Source: Tenacibaculum finnmarkense (GTDB taxonomy: Bacteria; Bacteroidota; Bacteroidia; Flavobacteriales; Flavobacteriaceae). From it: a stretch of DNA of 64,000 nt. The notes beneath the pieces are model-generated. The model saw nothing but the letters and a program-made list of their open reading frames with translations. It ran no database searches and was not told the DNA's origin. Position 1 is the first letter of the stretch. The number at the start of each line of letters is the position of its first letter. Position numbers and translations under genes: made by a program. The stretch lies in contig NZ_OENA01000097.1 in assembly GCF_900239185.1 (NCBI RefSeq), positions 62,001-126,000 of the forward strand, given 5' to 3'. This document shows positions 34,659 through 42,667 of this stretch, one piece after another.

Positions 34659-35759
34659 CTAGTTATTTTGTTCTTTTTTACGAGCATCAATTCTAGCCTG
34701 TGCAATATTAAAAGCAGCTTGGTGTGTTGTGCTGTTTTCTTTATCTGCTAAATTGAAAATATCTAAGGTTGTATTGTAAATATTTTCAGTTCTTTTTAAG
34801 CTCTCCGCCTTGTCGTAGCCTGCAACTTCAGCATATACGTTTATAATTCCACCAGCATTAATTAAAAAATCAGGTGCGTAAGCAATTCCTTTTTCTCTTA
34901 ATAATTTACCGTGTCTTAACTCGTTTTCTAATTGATTATTTGCCGCACCAGCAACAATTTTTGCTTTTAATTGCGCAATACTTTGGTCATTTAAGGTAGC
35001 ACCTAAGGCACATGGAGCATAAATGTCAACATCTAAACCATAAATATCATTTCCTAAAACAACGTTAGCACCGTATTTTTTACTCAATTCTTCTAAACGA
35101 ACTTCGTTAATATCGTTTAAAATTACTTGAGCTCCTTCGTCAGTAATATGCTTTACTAAAGTTTCACCAACATGCCCAACTCCTTGAACTAATACTTTTT
35201 TACCAGCTAAGTTGTCTGATCCGAAACGGTATTTAGCAGCAGCTTTCATACCCATGTAAACTCCATAAGCTGTTACAGGCGATGGGTTTCCTGAACCACC
35301 AATTTCTTCAGAAATACCAGCAACATGTGGGGTTACTTCACGAATAACATCCATGTCGTGAGTTTCCATACCAACATCTTCAGCAGTAATATATTTTCCA
35401 CTTAATGAGTTTACATACGCTCCAAACTTACGCATTAATGCGTCGTTTTTTTGAGTTTTAGCATCACCGATAATTACGGCTTTACCACCACCAAGATTTA
35501 AGCCTGTAATTGCTGCTTTATAAGTCATTCCACGTGATAAACGCAATACATCATTTAAGGCTTCTGATTCACTTTTATACTGCCACATTCTAGTACCTCC
35601 TAATGCAGGTCCTAATGTTGTATTATGAATACCAATTATTGCTTTTAAACCTGTATCTTCGTCATTACAAAAAACGATTTGTTCGTGATTGTCAAAAGAT
35701 AATTGACCAAATACTGGGTCATTTTTAAGGTCTTTAATATCAACGATTTCTGATTTCAT
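34659..35759 (-). CDS. Leucine-type (Glu/Leu/Phe/Val) dehydrogenase
   Basis: 366 residues. Oxidatively deaminates branched-chain amino acids with NAD. Motifs: GPALGGTRMW, the catalytic-lysine region YKAAITGLNLGGGKAVIIGD, ITAEDVGM, and the NAD-binding loop VLVQGVGHVGETLVKHI. C-terminal APDFLINAGGIINVYAE is typical. Length matches leucine dehydrogenases. A good -7 box lies upstream. Monocistronic. Confidence 0.93.
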   Translation of the reverse strand: MKSEIVDIKDLKNDPVFGQLSFDNHEQIVFCNDEDTGLKAIIGIHNTTLGPALGGTRMWQYKSESEALNDVLRLSRGMTYKAAITGLNLGGGKAVIIGDAKTQKNDALMRKFGAYVNSLSGKYITAEDVGMETHDMDVIREVTPHVAGISEEIGGSGNPSPVTAYGVYMGMKAAAKYRFGSDNLAGKKVLVQGVGHVGETLVKHITDEGAQVILNDINEVRLEELSKKYGANVVLGNDIYGLDVDIYAPCALGATLNDQSIAQLKAKIVAGAANNQLENELRHGKLLREKGIAYAPDFLINAGGIINVYAEVAGYDKAESLKRTENIYNTTLDIFNLADKENSTTHQAAFNIAQARIDARKKEQNN

Positions 35760-35813
35760 TTGTTTTGGTTTTTAATTTAGAAACTGTTTTATCAATCTCT
35801 AAAAATTTGAAGA

Positions 35814-35821
35814 CAAAAGTA
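35814..35821 (-). promoter_or_regulatory. -7 box for the leucine-type dehydrogenase gene
   Basis: TACTTTTG on the minus strand matches TAnnTTTG, 54 bases before the ATG. Confidence 0.5.
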
Positions 35822-35923
35822 AGAAATCGTTAAAACATAAGCAAAAAAAGAAGTCTTAATTACAGTATCTTTAACAACGTCACTTTATACCGTTGCTTTT
35901 TTAACTTAAAAACATTTTTTATC

Positions 35924-37678
35924 TTGAAATCATTAAAATATCTTAATAAATATTTTGTTAAATATAAATGGCGCTTATTGCTAGGAACTTTAATTACAGT
36001 TTTGGCAAAAATTTTAACACTTAAAATACCTGATTTTGTAGGGAATTCTTTAAATATTGTAGAAGATTATCAACTTGGAAACGCCACTACTTTATCCGAA
36101 GTAAAAACAGTATTATTCAAAAATATAATGCTCATTATTGGTGTTACTTTATTGGGTGGTTTTTTTACTTTTTTTATGCGACAAACTATTATTGTGACCT
36201 CAAGAATGATAGAATTTGATTTGAAAAATGAAATTTATCAGCAATACCAACGACTGTCTACTAATTTTTATAAAAAAAATAGAACGGGCGATTTAATGAA
36301 CCGTATTAGTGAAGATGTTTCTAAGGTGCGTATGTATTTCGGGCCGGCAGTGATGTACACTTTAAACATGATAATTTCGTTAATTGTTGGGTTTAGTCAA
36401 ATGTATGAAATTTCGCCAACGCTTACTTTATATACTATGATTCCGTTTCCTATTTTGTCGGTTTCTATTTTCGTATTAAGCAAACAAATTAACAAACGAA
36501 GTACGGTTGTTCAAGAATATTTATCAAAATTAACGACGTTTAATCAAGAGTTTTTTTCAGGAATTAATGTGGTTAAATCGTACGCAATAGAACAAGAAGT
36601 AATTGCTTCTTTTGATGAAATTGCCAATAAAAGTAAAGATAAAAATATCGAATTACATAAGGTACAAGCCTTGTTTTTTCCGTTGATGATTTTATTAATC
36701 GGAATTAGTAATAGCATCGTTTTATATATTGGAGGGCAACAATATATTGCCGGCGAAATTCAATTAGGTGCTATCGCTGCGTTTGTTATGTATGTAAATA
36801 TTCTTACCTGGCCGGTAGCGGTGGTTGGTTGGGTAACCTCTACGGTACAACAGGCGGCAGCATCGCAAGAACGAATTAATGAGTTTTTAGAGCAGGTTCC
36901 TGAAATTAGAAATAATACAGATACAGCTACAGAAATACAGGGTAAAATTGAATTTAAAGATGTTTGTTTAACGTATGATGATACTAATATTACCGCATTA
37001 AATAACGTAAATTTAGTTATCGAAAAAGGTGAAACCTTGGCAATTTTAGGAACTACAGGAAGTGGTAAGTCAACCATTATAAATTTAATTGCTCGATTAT
37101 ATGATGTTAGTAAAGGTGCTGTTTTAATCGATGGAAAAAACATAAAAGACTGTAATTTATACGATGTTAGAAATCAAATTGGTTTTGTACCGCAAGACCC
37201 ATTTTTATTTTCTGATAGCCTTGAAAATAATATTAAATTTGGGAAAGAAAATGCTACGAAACAAGAAATTATTCAAGCAGCTAAAAATGCGGTAATTCAC
37301 GATAATATTATCAATTTTAAAAATGGCTATCAAACTGTTTTAGGTGAAAGAGGCGTTACTTTATCGGGCGGACAAAAACAACGAACCGCTATTTCTAGAG
37401 CTATTATTAAGACTCCGAAGATATTAATTTTTGATGATTGTTTATCGGCAGTTGATACCGAAACAGAGCAACAAATTCTCTCAAATTTAGACCGTATTTC
37501 AAAAGATAAAACAAGTATCATAATTAGTCACAGTGTTTCGTCTGTTAAAAATGCCGACAAAATAATCGTTTTAGATGCTGGTAAAGTTATTCAGCAAGGC
37601 GTTCATAATCAATTGATAAAAGTAGCGGGTTATTATAAAGAGTTATATGAACAACAACTTTTAGAAAAAGAAATGTAA
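35924..37678 (+). CDS. ABC exporter half-transporter (MsbA/MDR-like)
   Basis: 584 residues from a TTG start (MKSLKYLNKYFVKYKWR). Six membrane helices in the first 300 residues, with the RTGDLMNRISEDVSKVR coupling region, then the ATPase: Walker A GTTGSGKS at 376-383, Q-loop VPQDPFLFS, signature LSGGQKQR and Walker B ILIFDDCLSAVD. Walker B is followed by Asp-Cys rather than the usual Asp-Glu, so the catalytic glutamate position looks substituted (DDC). It would act as a homodimer or as one half of a heterodimer. Substrate unknown. Confidence 0.9.
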   Translation: MKSLKYLNKYFVKYKWRLLLGTLITVLAKILTLKIPDFVGNSLNIVEDYQLGNATTLSEVKTVLFKNIMLIIGVTLLGGFFTFFMRQTIIVTSRMIEFDLKNEIYQQYQRLSTNFYKKNRTGDLMNRISEDVSKVRMYFGPAVMYTLNMIISLIVGFSQMYEISPTLTLYTMIPFPILSVSIFVLSKQINKRSTVVQEYLSKLTTFNQEFFSGINVVKSYAIEQEVIASFDEIANKSKDKNIELHKVQALFFPLMILLIGISNSIVLYIGGQQYIAGEIQLGAIAAFVMYVNILTWPVAVVGWVTSTVQQAAASQERINEFLEQVPEIRNNTDTATEIQGKIEFKDVCLTYDDTNITALNNVNLVIEKGETLAILGTTGSGKSTIINLIARLYDVSKGAVLIDGKNIKDCNLYDVRNQIGFVPQDPFLFSDSLENNIKFGKENATKQEIIQAAKNAVIHDNIINFKNGYQTVLGERGVTLSGGQKQRTAISRAIIKTPKILIFDDCLSAVDTETEQQILSNLDRISKDKTSIIISHSVSSVKNADKIIVLDAGKVIQQGVHNQLIKVAGYYKELYEQQLLEKEM

Positions 37679-37708
37679 TGTTTCGTATTGCCAAATCAAT
37701 TATTTTGT

Positions 37709-37716
37709 TAGATTTG
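37709..37716 (+). promoter_or_regulatory. -7 box for the PUR-alpha-like gene
   Basis: TAGATTTG matches TAnnTTTG. A TTG at 37688-37690 is at suitable -33 spacing. ATG follows at 37760. Confidence 0.55.
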
Positions 37717-37759
37717 TTGAGCAATTTTAAGTAAATAATTATTATTTAAGAAACGAACT

Positions 37760-38143
37760 ATGAGTGAGCGAGAGAGAGTAGAACAAGAAGAGATTTTTTC
37801 ACAAGTTTTAAGAGCAGGAAGAAGAACCTACTTTTTTGATGTAAGGTCTACAAAAGCAGATGACTACTATTTAACAGTCACTGAAAGTAAAAAATTTACG
37901 CATGATGATGGTTCTTTTCATTATCAAAAACATAAAATTTACTTATATAAAGAAGATTTTTCAGACTTTAAAGAAATGCTAAACAAAGCAACCAGTTTTA
38001 TTGTTAATGAAAAAGGTTCGGAAGTAATTAGTGAGCGTCATCAAAAAGATTATAAAAAAGAAGAAGAAGAGAGTGAAAGTGAGGTCGAAGTGGCTTTAGC
38101 GTCTACAGAAAGCTTTACCAATGTTTCTTTTGATGATATTTAA
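37760..38143 (+). CDS. DUF3276 / Bacteroidota PUR-alpha-like nucleic-acid-binding protein
   Basis: 127 residues. The core ADDYYLTVTESKKF...FHYQKHKIYLYKEDFSDFKEML is the PUR repeat of Bacteroidota-type PUR-alpha proteins, which dimerise and bind single-stranded nucleic acid. The start SERERVEQEEIFSQVLRAGRRTYFFDVR is strongly conserved in the family as I remember it. The C-terminus is an acidic tail (EEEESESEVEVA). Own promoter and terminator, monocistronic. Confidence 0.92.
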   Translation: MSERERVEQEEIFSQVLRAGRRTYFFDVRSTKADDYYLTVTESKKFTHDDGSFHYQKHKIYLYKEDFSDFKEMLNKATSFIVNEKGSEVISERHQKDYKKEEEESESEVEVALASTESFTNVSFDDI

Positions 38144-38227
38144 TCAGCATAAAAACGAATAATTATACAGCAATTTATTGTTATAAATTGTTACTAAAAA
38201 AATAGTATTTTAAATTCAATTTACACT

Positions 38228-38260
38228 AAAAGCACCTAACTTTTAACAGTTGGTGCTTTT
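38228..38260. terminator. Terminator between DUF3276 and menF
   Basis: AAAAGCACC (38228-38236) pairs with GGTGCTTTT (38252-38260), extended by AAC/GTT beyond a one-base bulge. T-rich on both strands; lies between convergent genes. Confidence 0.75.
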
Positions 38261-38269
38261 TACTTTTAA

Positions 38270-39340
38270 TTACAACACTTTTTTCATCGTTTCTGATTTT
38301 GATACCGTTTCTAACCATTCACTTTTAGGGTTACTTTCTTTTGTAATTCCGCCGCCAATAAAAAGAACTGCTATATCTTTTTTAATTTCCATACATCGTA
38401 AATTCACAAAAAGTTCCGAAGTGTTTTTACTTGTTTCGTTTAAGTTTAATTCGCCTAAAAAACCGGTATAATACGCTCTATTATAGTTTTCATTTTTTAA
38501 AATAAATGCCTTAGAAGCTTCTAAAGGCACACCACAAACCGCAGGAGTTGGGTGCAGTTTTTTGATTAGAATAGCATTTTTAGTGGTTATTTTTCCTGAA
38601 ATTAATGTTTTTAAATGTAGTAAATTCCCTGCTTTTGCTGTTTTTACTTCGCCTTTTTCGAGTGAATTACAAATTTCAGAAAGTTTATCGGTTATATAAT
38701 CGGTAACAAATTGTTGTTCTTCAAGTTCTTTAGGTTGCCAAATAACATTTGTTGTTCCGTTAAAAACTTGAGTTCCGGCTAAAGACATTGTTTTAAATTG
38801 TTGTCCTTTAATTTCAACTAAAGTTTCAGGGGTCGCGCCAAGCCACATTCCTACCTTTGGATGATACCAAACATAAGTAAATGCGGTGTTGTAATTTGCA
38901 AGTAGTTTTTTAAAAACACTAATTACATTAAAATCGGTAAGTTTTATGAGTTCTTTTCTCGATAAAATAACTTTTTTAAAAAGCCCTGAATTAATAGCAT
39001 CAATTCCTTTTTGAACTAACTTGATATGTGCTTTTTCTTGGCGATCATCTTGCTTGTTTTTCTGATGATTTTTTGGCTTACTTTCTGAATTAGTATCAGA
39101 AATAATAAGATTTAAGGAGTTTTCTTGTAAAAATTCCGCCGTATTTCTAGGGATTAAAACCGCTGTGTTTTTATCATCAAAAGCTGCGAAAACAAAGCCA
39201 CTCTCAGTATAGTTTGTAGCGGTATATAAGGTGTCGTTATTTTGAAAAAAACCATTTAATAAGGTTGAATTTGGTTTTCTGTAAACAACAAAAGGTAGTT
39301 TATTTTCGAGTGCTTTTTCTATTTTTGAAAATATGTTCAA
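38270..39340 (-). CDS. menF: Isochorismate synthase
   Basis: 356 residues of the chorismate-binding family. Visible marks: GINSGLFKKVILSRKE, YVWYHPKVGMWLGATPETLVEI, MSLAGTQ, LHPTPAVCGVPLEASKAFI and the C-terminal RAYYTGFLGELN and FVNLRCMEI. It converts chorismate to isochorismate. The gene for a hotdog thioesterase lies 32 bases upstream on the same strand, which points to menaquinone rather than siderophore synthesis. Confidence 0.9.
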   Translation of the reverse strand: MNIFSKIEKALENKLPFVVYRKPNSTLLNGFFQNNDTLYTATNYTESGFVFAAFDDKNTAVLIPRNTAEFLQENSLNLIISDTNSESKPKNHQKNKQDDRQEKAHIKLVQKGIDAINSGLFKKVILSRKELIKLTDFNVISVFKKLLANYNTAFTYVWYHPKVGMWLGATPETLVEIKGQQFKTMSLAGTQVFNGTTNVIWQPKELEEQQFVTDYITDKLSEICNSLEKGEVKTAKAGNLLHLKTLISGKITTKNAILIKKLHPTPAVCGVPLEASKAFILKNENYNRAYYTGFLGELNLNETSKNTSELFVNLRCMEIKKDIAVLFIGGGITKESNPKSEWLETVSKSETMKKVL

Positions 39341-39372
39341 TCTAAATTTATTTTATAATTAGGCTAAAAATC

Positions 39373-39801
39373 TTACTTTTTATCTGAAATTTTATCTAAA
39401 ACAATGTTGGTTATTTTACATAAAGAAATTAAATTATGTTGTTCATCAACAATTTTAACTTCCCATAAATGCGTAGTTCTTCCTTGGTGAACGGCTTTTG
39501 CAGTAGCGAAAACAGTACCGTCTTTTTTGCTTTTTACATGATTAATACTAAGCTCAATTCCTTTTACAATTTTGCTGTTATCATTTAAAAAAAAAGCCGA
39601 AGCACAGCTACCAACGGTTTCCGCTAAAGCAGCAGTAGCACCACCGTGTAAAATTCCGTGAGGCTGATGTACTTTTGAATTTACAGGCATTTTGGCGGTA
39701 ATAAAATCTTCGCCAACGTCAACAAACTCAATTTGAAGCGTTTCCATTAAGGTGTTTTTATTGTAACTATTAAGTATTTCTAGTGATTGTTGTGTATCCA
39801 T
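39373..39801 (-). CDS. Hotdog-fold thioesterase, probably DHNA-CoA thioesterase (MenI-like)
   Basis: 142 residues from ATG 39801 (MDTQQSLEILNS). The open frame to 39888 runs through the divergent promoter and is rejected. PaaI/YdiI-type motif HQPHGILHGGATAALAE at 45-61, with Glu61 the likely catalytic residue, and HVKSKKDGTVFATAKAVHQGRTTHLWEV. Its operon with isochorismate synthase suggests hydrolysis of 1,4-dihydroxy-2-naphthoyl-CoA in menaquinone synthesis. This is an inference from context. Confidence 0.85.
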   Translation of the reverse strand: MDTQQSLEILNSYNKNTLMETLQIEFVDVGEDFITAKMPVNSKVHQPHGILHGGATAALAETVGSCASAFFLNDNSKIVKGIELSINHVKSKKDGTVFATAKAVHQGRTTHLWEVKIVDEQHNLISLCKITNIVLDKISDKK

Positions 39802-39819
39802 TTTATTAAAATTATCATT

Positions 39820-39837
39820 CAAAAATACGTATTTTTG
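39820..39837. promoter_or_regulatory. Divergent overlapping promoters on an 18-base palindrome
   Basis: CAAAAATACGTATTTTTG is perfectly self-complementary and carries a -7 box on each strand: TATTTTTG plus at 39830-39837, and the same on the minus strand at 39820-39827. They serve the pRiA4b-like gene (ATG 39858) and the thioesterase gene (ATG 39801). Confidence 0.6.
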
Positions 39838-39857
39838 TAGCGACAAAAAATGATAGA

Positions 39858-40376
39858 ATGTATAAAGTACGTGTAATTTTAGATACAAAAAAAGATGTAA
39901 TAAGAACCTTGGTGGTTAATCAGGCAAAATCATTAGAAGATTTGCATGCTGATATTGCTAAATCATTTGGTTTTAATGGGCAAGAAATGGCATCTTTTTA
40001 TCGAACAGATGAAGATTGGAATCAAGGAGAAGAAATTCCTTTATTTGATATGTCAGAAGATGGTGAAGCACCATCAATGGCAAGCTGTGTTATAAAAGAA
40101 ACCTTACCAAATACGAACGATAAGTTAATATATGTGTATGATTTTTTACAAATGTGGACTTTTTATGTAGAAGTTGTAGAGCAATCAGCCGAAGAAGTTA
40201 GTGAAACTAAAATAATTTTAACCATTGGTGAAATTCCAGACAAGGCTCCTAAAAAAGAATTTACAGCCACCAAAGAAGATCAAGATGGTAATTTTGAAGA
40301 TGATTTTGATGATCAATTGAATGATCAGTTTACAAGTTTTGAAAATATCGATGATTTCGATTTCGAAAACTACTAA
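39858..40376 (+). CDS. Plasmid pRiA4b ORF-3-like family protein
   Basis: 172 residues. The sequence MYKVRVILDTKKDVIRTLVVNQAKSLEDLHADIAKSFGF followed by MASFYRTDEDWNQGEEIPLFDM and KLIYVYDFLQMWTFYVEVVE fits the pRiA4b ORF-3-like/IS1096 TnpR-passenger fold (a small beta-grasp-like domain). The C-terminus is very acidic (NFEDDFDDQLNDQF). Function unknown; despite the plasmid-derived name there is no sign of mobility here. Own promoter and terminator. Confidence 0.82.
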   Translation: MYKVRVILDTKKDVIRTLVVNQAKSLEDLHADIAKSFGFNGQEMASFYRTDEDWNQGEEIPLFDMSEDGEAPSMASCVIKETLPNTNDKLIYVYDFLQMWTFYVEVVEQSAEEVSETKIILTIGEIPDKAPKKEFTATKEDQDGNFEDDFDDQLNDQFTSFENIDDFDFENY

Positions 40377-40385
40377 AGCGATAAG

Positions 40386-40421
40386 AAAAGTGCGTGTTAT
40401 TTTAAAATAATCCGCACTTTT
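40386..40421 (+). terminator. Terminator after the pRiA4b-like gene
   Basis: AAAAGTGCG (40386-40394) pairs with CGCACTTTT (40413-40421), with an inner TTATTTT/AAAATAA stem and a following T-run. Confidence 0.82.
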
Positions 40422-40498
40422 TTTAGCATCAATATATTTTTAGGAATTACTTCAATGAAAAGAGTTGCATTAGAATATTAAATTTTATATATTAAAAG

Positions 40499-41119
40499 AT
40501 GGCACAATTTATAAAACTGTATAACGAAAATCCAAATCCGAAAGAAATTGCTAAAATTGTAAAAGTATTACAAAATGGCGGTTTAATTATTTATCCAACA
40601 GATACCGTTTATGGGCTAGGTTGTGATATTACCAATACAAAAGCATTAGAAAAAATTGCCAAAATAAAGGGAGTGAAGCTCGAAAAATCTAATTTTTCGT
40701 TTATCTGTAATAATTTGAGTCATTTATCAGATTACGTAAAACAAATAGATTCTTCAACTTTTAAAATATTAAAAAGAGCCTTTCCTGGTGCTTATACTTT
40801 TATTTTACCGGGAAGTAATTCGTTGCCAAAGGCTTTTAAAAAACGTAAAACCGTAGGGATTCGTGTGCCAGATAATGCCATAGCACAAGCAATTGTGGCG
40901 GCTTTAGGAAACCCAATAGTTTCAACATCTATTCACGATGATGATCAGCTTATAGAATATACCACCGACCCTGAATTAATTTTTGAGAAATGGCAAAATA
41001 TTGTTGATATTGTTATTGACGGCGGTTATGGCGATAATCAAGCATCAACAGTAATTGATTTAACTAGCGATTATCCTGAAGTAATTCGACAAGGTAAAGG
41101 AAGTTTAGATATTTTGTAA
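40499..41119 (+). CDS. YrdC/Sua5-family protein, YciO-like
   Basis: 206 residues, YrdC fold: IIYPTDTVYGLGCDITNTKALEKIAKIKG at the N-terminus, then AFPGAYTFILPGS, KRKTVGIRVPDN and the C-terminal GGYGDNQASTVIDLTSDYPEVIRQG. The family includes the threonylcarbamoyl-AMP synthases TsaC/Sua5 (t6A tRNA modification). However, the segment KGVKLEKSNFSFICNNLSHLSDY matches E. coli YciO better than TsaC (which has KGRP..KPL). TsaD is encoded 4.7 kb downstream. If no other TsaC/Sua5 exists in the genome, this must be the synthase. Confidence 0.85.
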   Translation: MAQFIKLYNENPNPKEIAKIVKVLQNGGLIIYPTDTVYGLGCDITNTKALEKIAKIKGVKLEKSNFSFICNNLSHLSDYVKQIDSSTFKILKRAFPGAYTFILPGSNSLPKAFKKRKTVGIRVPDNAIAQAIVAALGNPIVSTSIHDDDQLIEYTTDPELIFEKWQNIVDIVIDGGYGDNQASTVIDLTSDYPEVIRQGKGSLDIL

Positions 41120-41128
41120 AAAATACGC

Positions 41129-41162
41129 CACGTAGAGACGCGAAGCTTCGCGTCTCTACGTG
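41129..41162. repeat. Perfect 34-base palindrome in a convergent gap
   Basis: CACGTAGAGACGCGAAG followed directly by its reverse complement, with no loop. It is far more GC-rich than its surroundings and lies between the convergent YciO-like and glycosyltransferase genes. T-runs are weak, so it is not a classic terminator, though it may stop both transcripts. GTAGAGACGCG-type palindromes recur in many Bacteroidota and cyanobacterial genomes as I recall. Confidence 0.7.
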
Positions 41163-41171
41163 ATATGCGCG

Positions 41172-42182
41172 TTATTTTAATTCATCAAACTTCGTTCGCC
41201 CCAAAGCATAACACTGCCAAACAATAGAAGTATGTTTGTTATAATTTGATTTTTGCTGTAATTTTTTTCTTTTACTAAGGAATTTAAAAAAGTTCGCATA
41301 AAAGCTAAAATGAGCTTTTAAAATAGCCATAGTATGTTTGGGTTTTAATTCTGCTAAAAATTTAATCCCTGCAATTCCATCTAAAATTAATCTAGAAAAA
41401 ATCACAAAAAACACTAATTTATTCGGAACATTTTTAAGGATATTCAATAAGCTATTTCTGAAATTCAAATAGGTTTTCTGCGGATTTATTGCCTGTAAGG
41501 TTGCACCGCCAACATGATAAACTGTTGAATTCCCTACATATTTAATAGTAAAATTTTCATTTTTTGCTCGCCAACATAAATCGATTTCTTCTTGATGTGC
41601 AAAATAATCTTCATCAAAACCATTTAGTTGATGATACACTTTTGAGCGAATAAAAAAACAAGCTCCAGAAGCCCAAAAAATTTCGGTAGTATCGTTAAAC
41701 TGCCCGTTGTCGGTTTCTAAATGATTAAAAATACGTCCACGGCAATACGGATACCCATATAAATCGATAAAACCCCCGCCAGCACCTGCGTATTCAAATT
41801 TAGTTTTATCTTTCGTTTTTTGTTTAAAATCTAAAATTTTAGGCTGAATAATTGCCGTATTTTCTTCTTTTTTAAAAGTATCTAAAATAGGTGTAAGCCA
41901 GTTTTTAGTAACCTCAATATCAGAATTTACTAAACAATAAATATCGGCATTAATATGTTGTAAAGCATCATTATATCCTTTTGCATAACCACCATTACTA
42001 CTGTTTTCTACTATTTTAACGGTCGGAAAATTTTGTCTGATAAAAGAAATAGAAGCATCCGAAGAAGCATTATCGGCAACATAAATATCAGCCTGATTTA
42101 CACTGAAATTTACGATACTTGGTAAAAATTGTTCTAATAATTGTTTACCATTCCAATTTAATATAACGACTGCTGTTTTCAT
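41172..42182 (-). CDS. Glycosyltransferase family 2
   Basis: 336 residues. GT-A fold: AVVILNWNGKQLLEQFLPSI nucleotide-binding start, VADNASSDAS, then NGGYAKGYNDALQHINADIYCLVNSDIEV with the metal-binding DxE-like NSDIE, and WASGACFFIRSKVYHQLNGFDEDYFAHQEEIDLCWRAK acceptor region. A hydrophobic segment follows near 255-275 (LVFFVIFSRLILDGIAGIKFL), so it may sit at the membrane. Rhamnosyltransferase-like; substrate unknown. Co-oriented with the HsdR-N-like gene, 24 bases downstream. Confidence 0.92.
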   Translation of the reverse strand: MKTAVVILNWNGKQLLEQFLPSIVNFSVNQADIYVADNASSDASISFIRQNFPTVKIVENSSNGGYAKGYNDALQHINADIYCLVNSDIEVTKNWLTPILDTFKKEENTAIIQPKILDFKQKTKDKTKFEYAGAGGGFIDLYGYPYCRGRIFNHLETDNGQFNDTTEIFWASGACFFIRSKVYHQLNGFDEDYFAHQEEIDLCWRAKNENFTIKYVGNSTVYHVGGATLQAINPQKTYLNFRNSLLNILKNVPNKLVFFVIFSRLILDGIAGIKFLAELKPKHTMAILKAHFSFYANFFKFLSKRKKLQQKSNYNKHTSIVWQCYALGRTKFDELK

Positions 42183-42206
42183 AATTGCGAATTTATCAAT
42201 TATTTA

Positions 42207-42650
42207 TTATTTATAATCAGGAATATCTCTTAAAAAAATATAGGTTTCGTTTTCTTTATCGAGCTGACAGAAATAATGCTCTAATCCGTTGGTAACAATT
42301 AGATAATTGGCATTTAGTTTTAAATTATAACGTGCAATTTGGTCGAAAGTATCTTGGGCAATTTTAATTTTTGGCGCTTTACATTCTACAATAATATTCG
42401 GCGTTCCATCCGAAGAAAAAATAACAATATCGGTTCGTTTTTTTAAGTTGTTAATAATTAGCTGTTTTTCAATAGCAATTAAAGTTGCAGGGTATTTTTT
42501 CTCTTCGATTAAAAACTGTACAAAATGTTGCCGAACCCATTCTTCAGGAGTCAATACCAAGTATTTTTTTCTTAAATTATCAAAAATAAACGTCTTATTA
42601 TCGTTACTTTTGAGCCTAAATTTGTAGGTAGGAAGATTCAATTTTTGCAT
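42207..42650 (-). CDS. Stand-alone HsdR N-terminal-like (PD-(D/E)xK) protein
   Basis: 147 residues. Matches the N-terminal nuclease-like domain of type I restriction subunit R: an upstream Glu61, Asp74 in KRTDIVIF, and Glu89-x-Lys91 in NIIVECKAPK, followed by QIARYN (a QxxxY motif). Only this domain is present, with no helicase and no hsdM or hsdS. Such short proteins are common next to holA in Bacteroidota in my recollection, so it is likely a core protein of unknown role rather than a restriction system. The minus-strand -7 box TATTTTTG (42655-42662) is only four bases from the ATG. Confidence 0.85.
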   Translation of the reverse strand: MQKLNLPTYKFRLKSNDNKTFIFDNLRKKYLVLTPEEWVRQHFVQFLIEEKKYPATLIAIEKQLIINNLKKRTDIVIFSSDGTPNIIVECKAPKIKIAQDTFDQIARYNLKLNANYLIVTNGLEHYFCQLDKENETYIFLRDIPDYK

Positions 42651-42654
42651 GCTT

Positions 42655-42662
42655 CAAAAATA
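42655..42662 (-). promoter_or_regulatory. -7 box directly before the HsdR-N-like ATG
   Basis: TATTTTTG on the minus strand, then four bases, then ATG (42650). With a start site about five to seven bases beyond the box, the mRNA would be leaderless. Confidence 0.45.
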
Positions 42663-42667
42663 AGAAA

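Noticed and set aside
39802-39888. Longer start for the hotdog thioesterase
   Set aside because: Runs through the divergent promoter palindrome and into the opposite gene.
39858-40376. Mobile element because of the pRiA4b ORF-3/IS1096 passenger family name
   Set aside because: No transposase, inverted ends or composition shift; it has a normal promoter and terminator.
42207-42650. Type I restriction system
   Set aside because: Only an HsdR-N-like domain of 147 residues; no helicase, HsdM or HsdS nearby.
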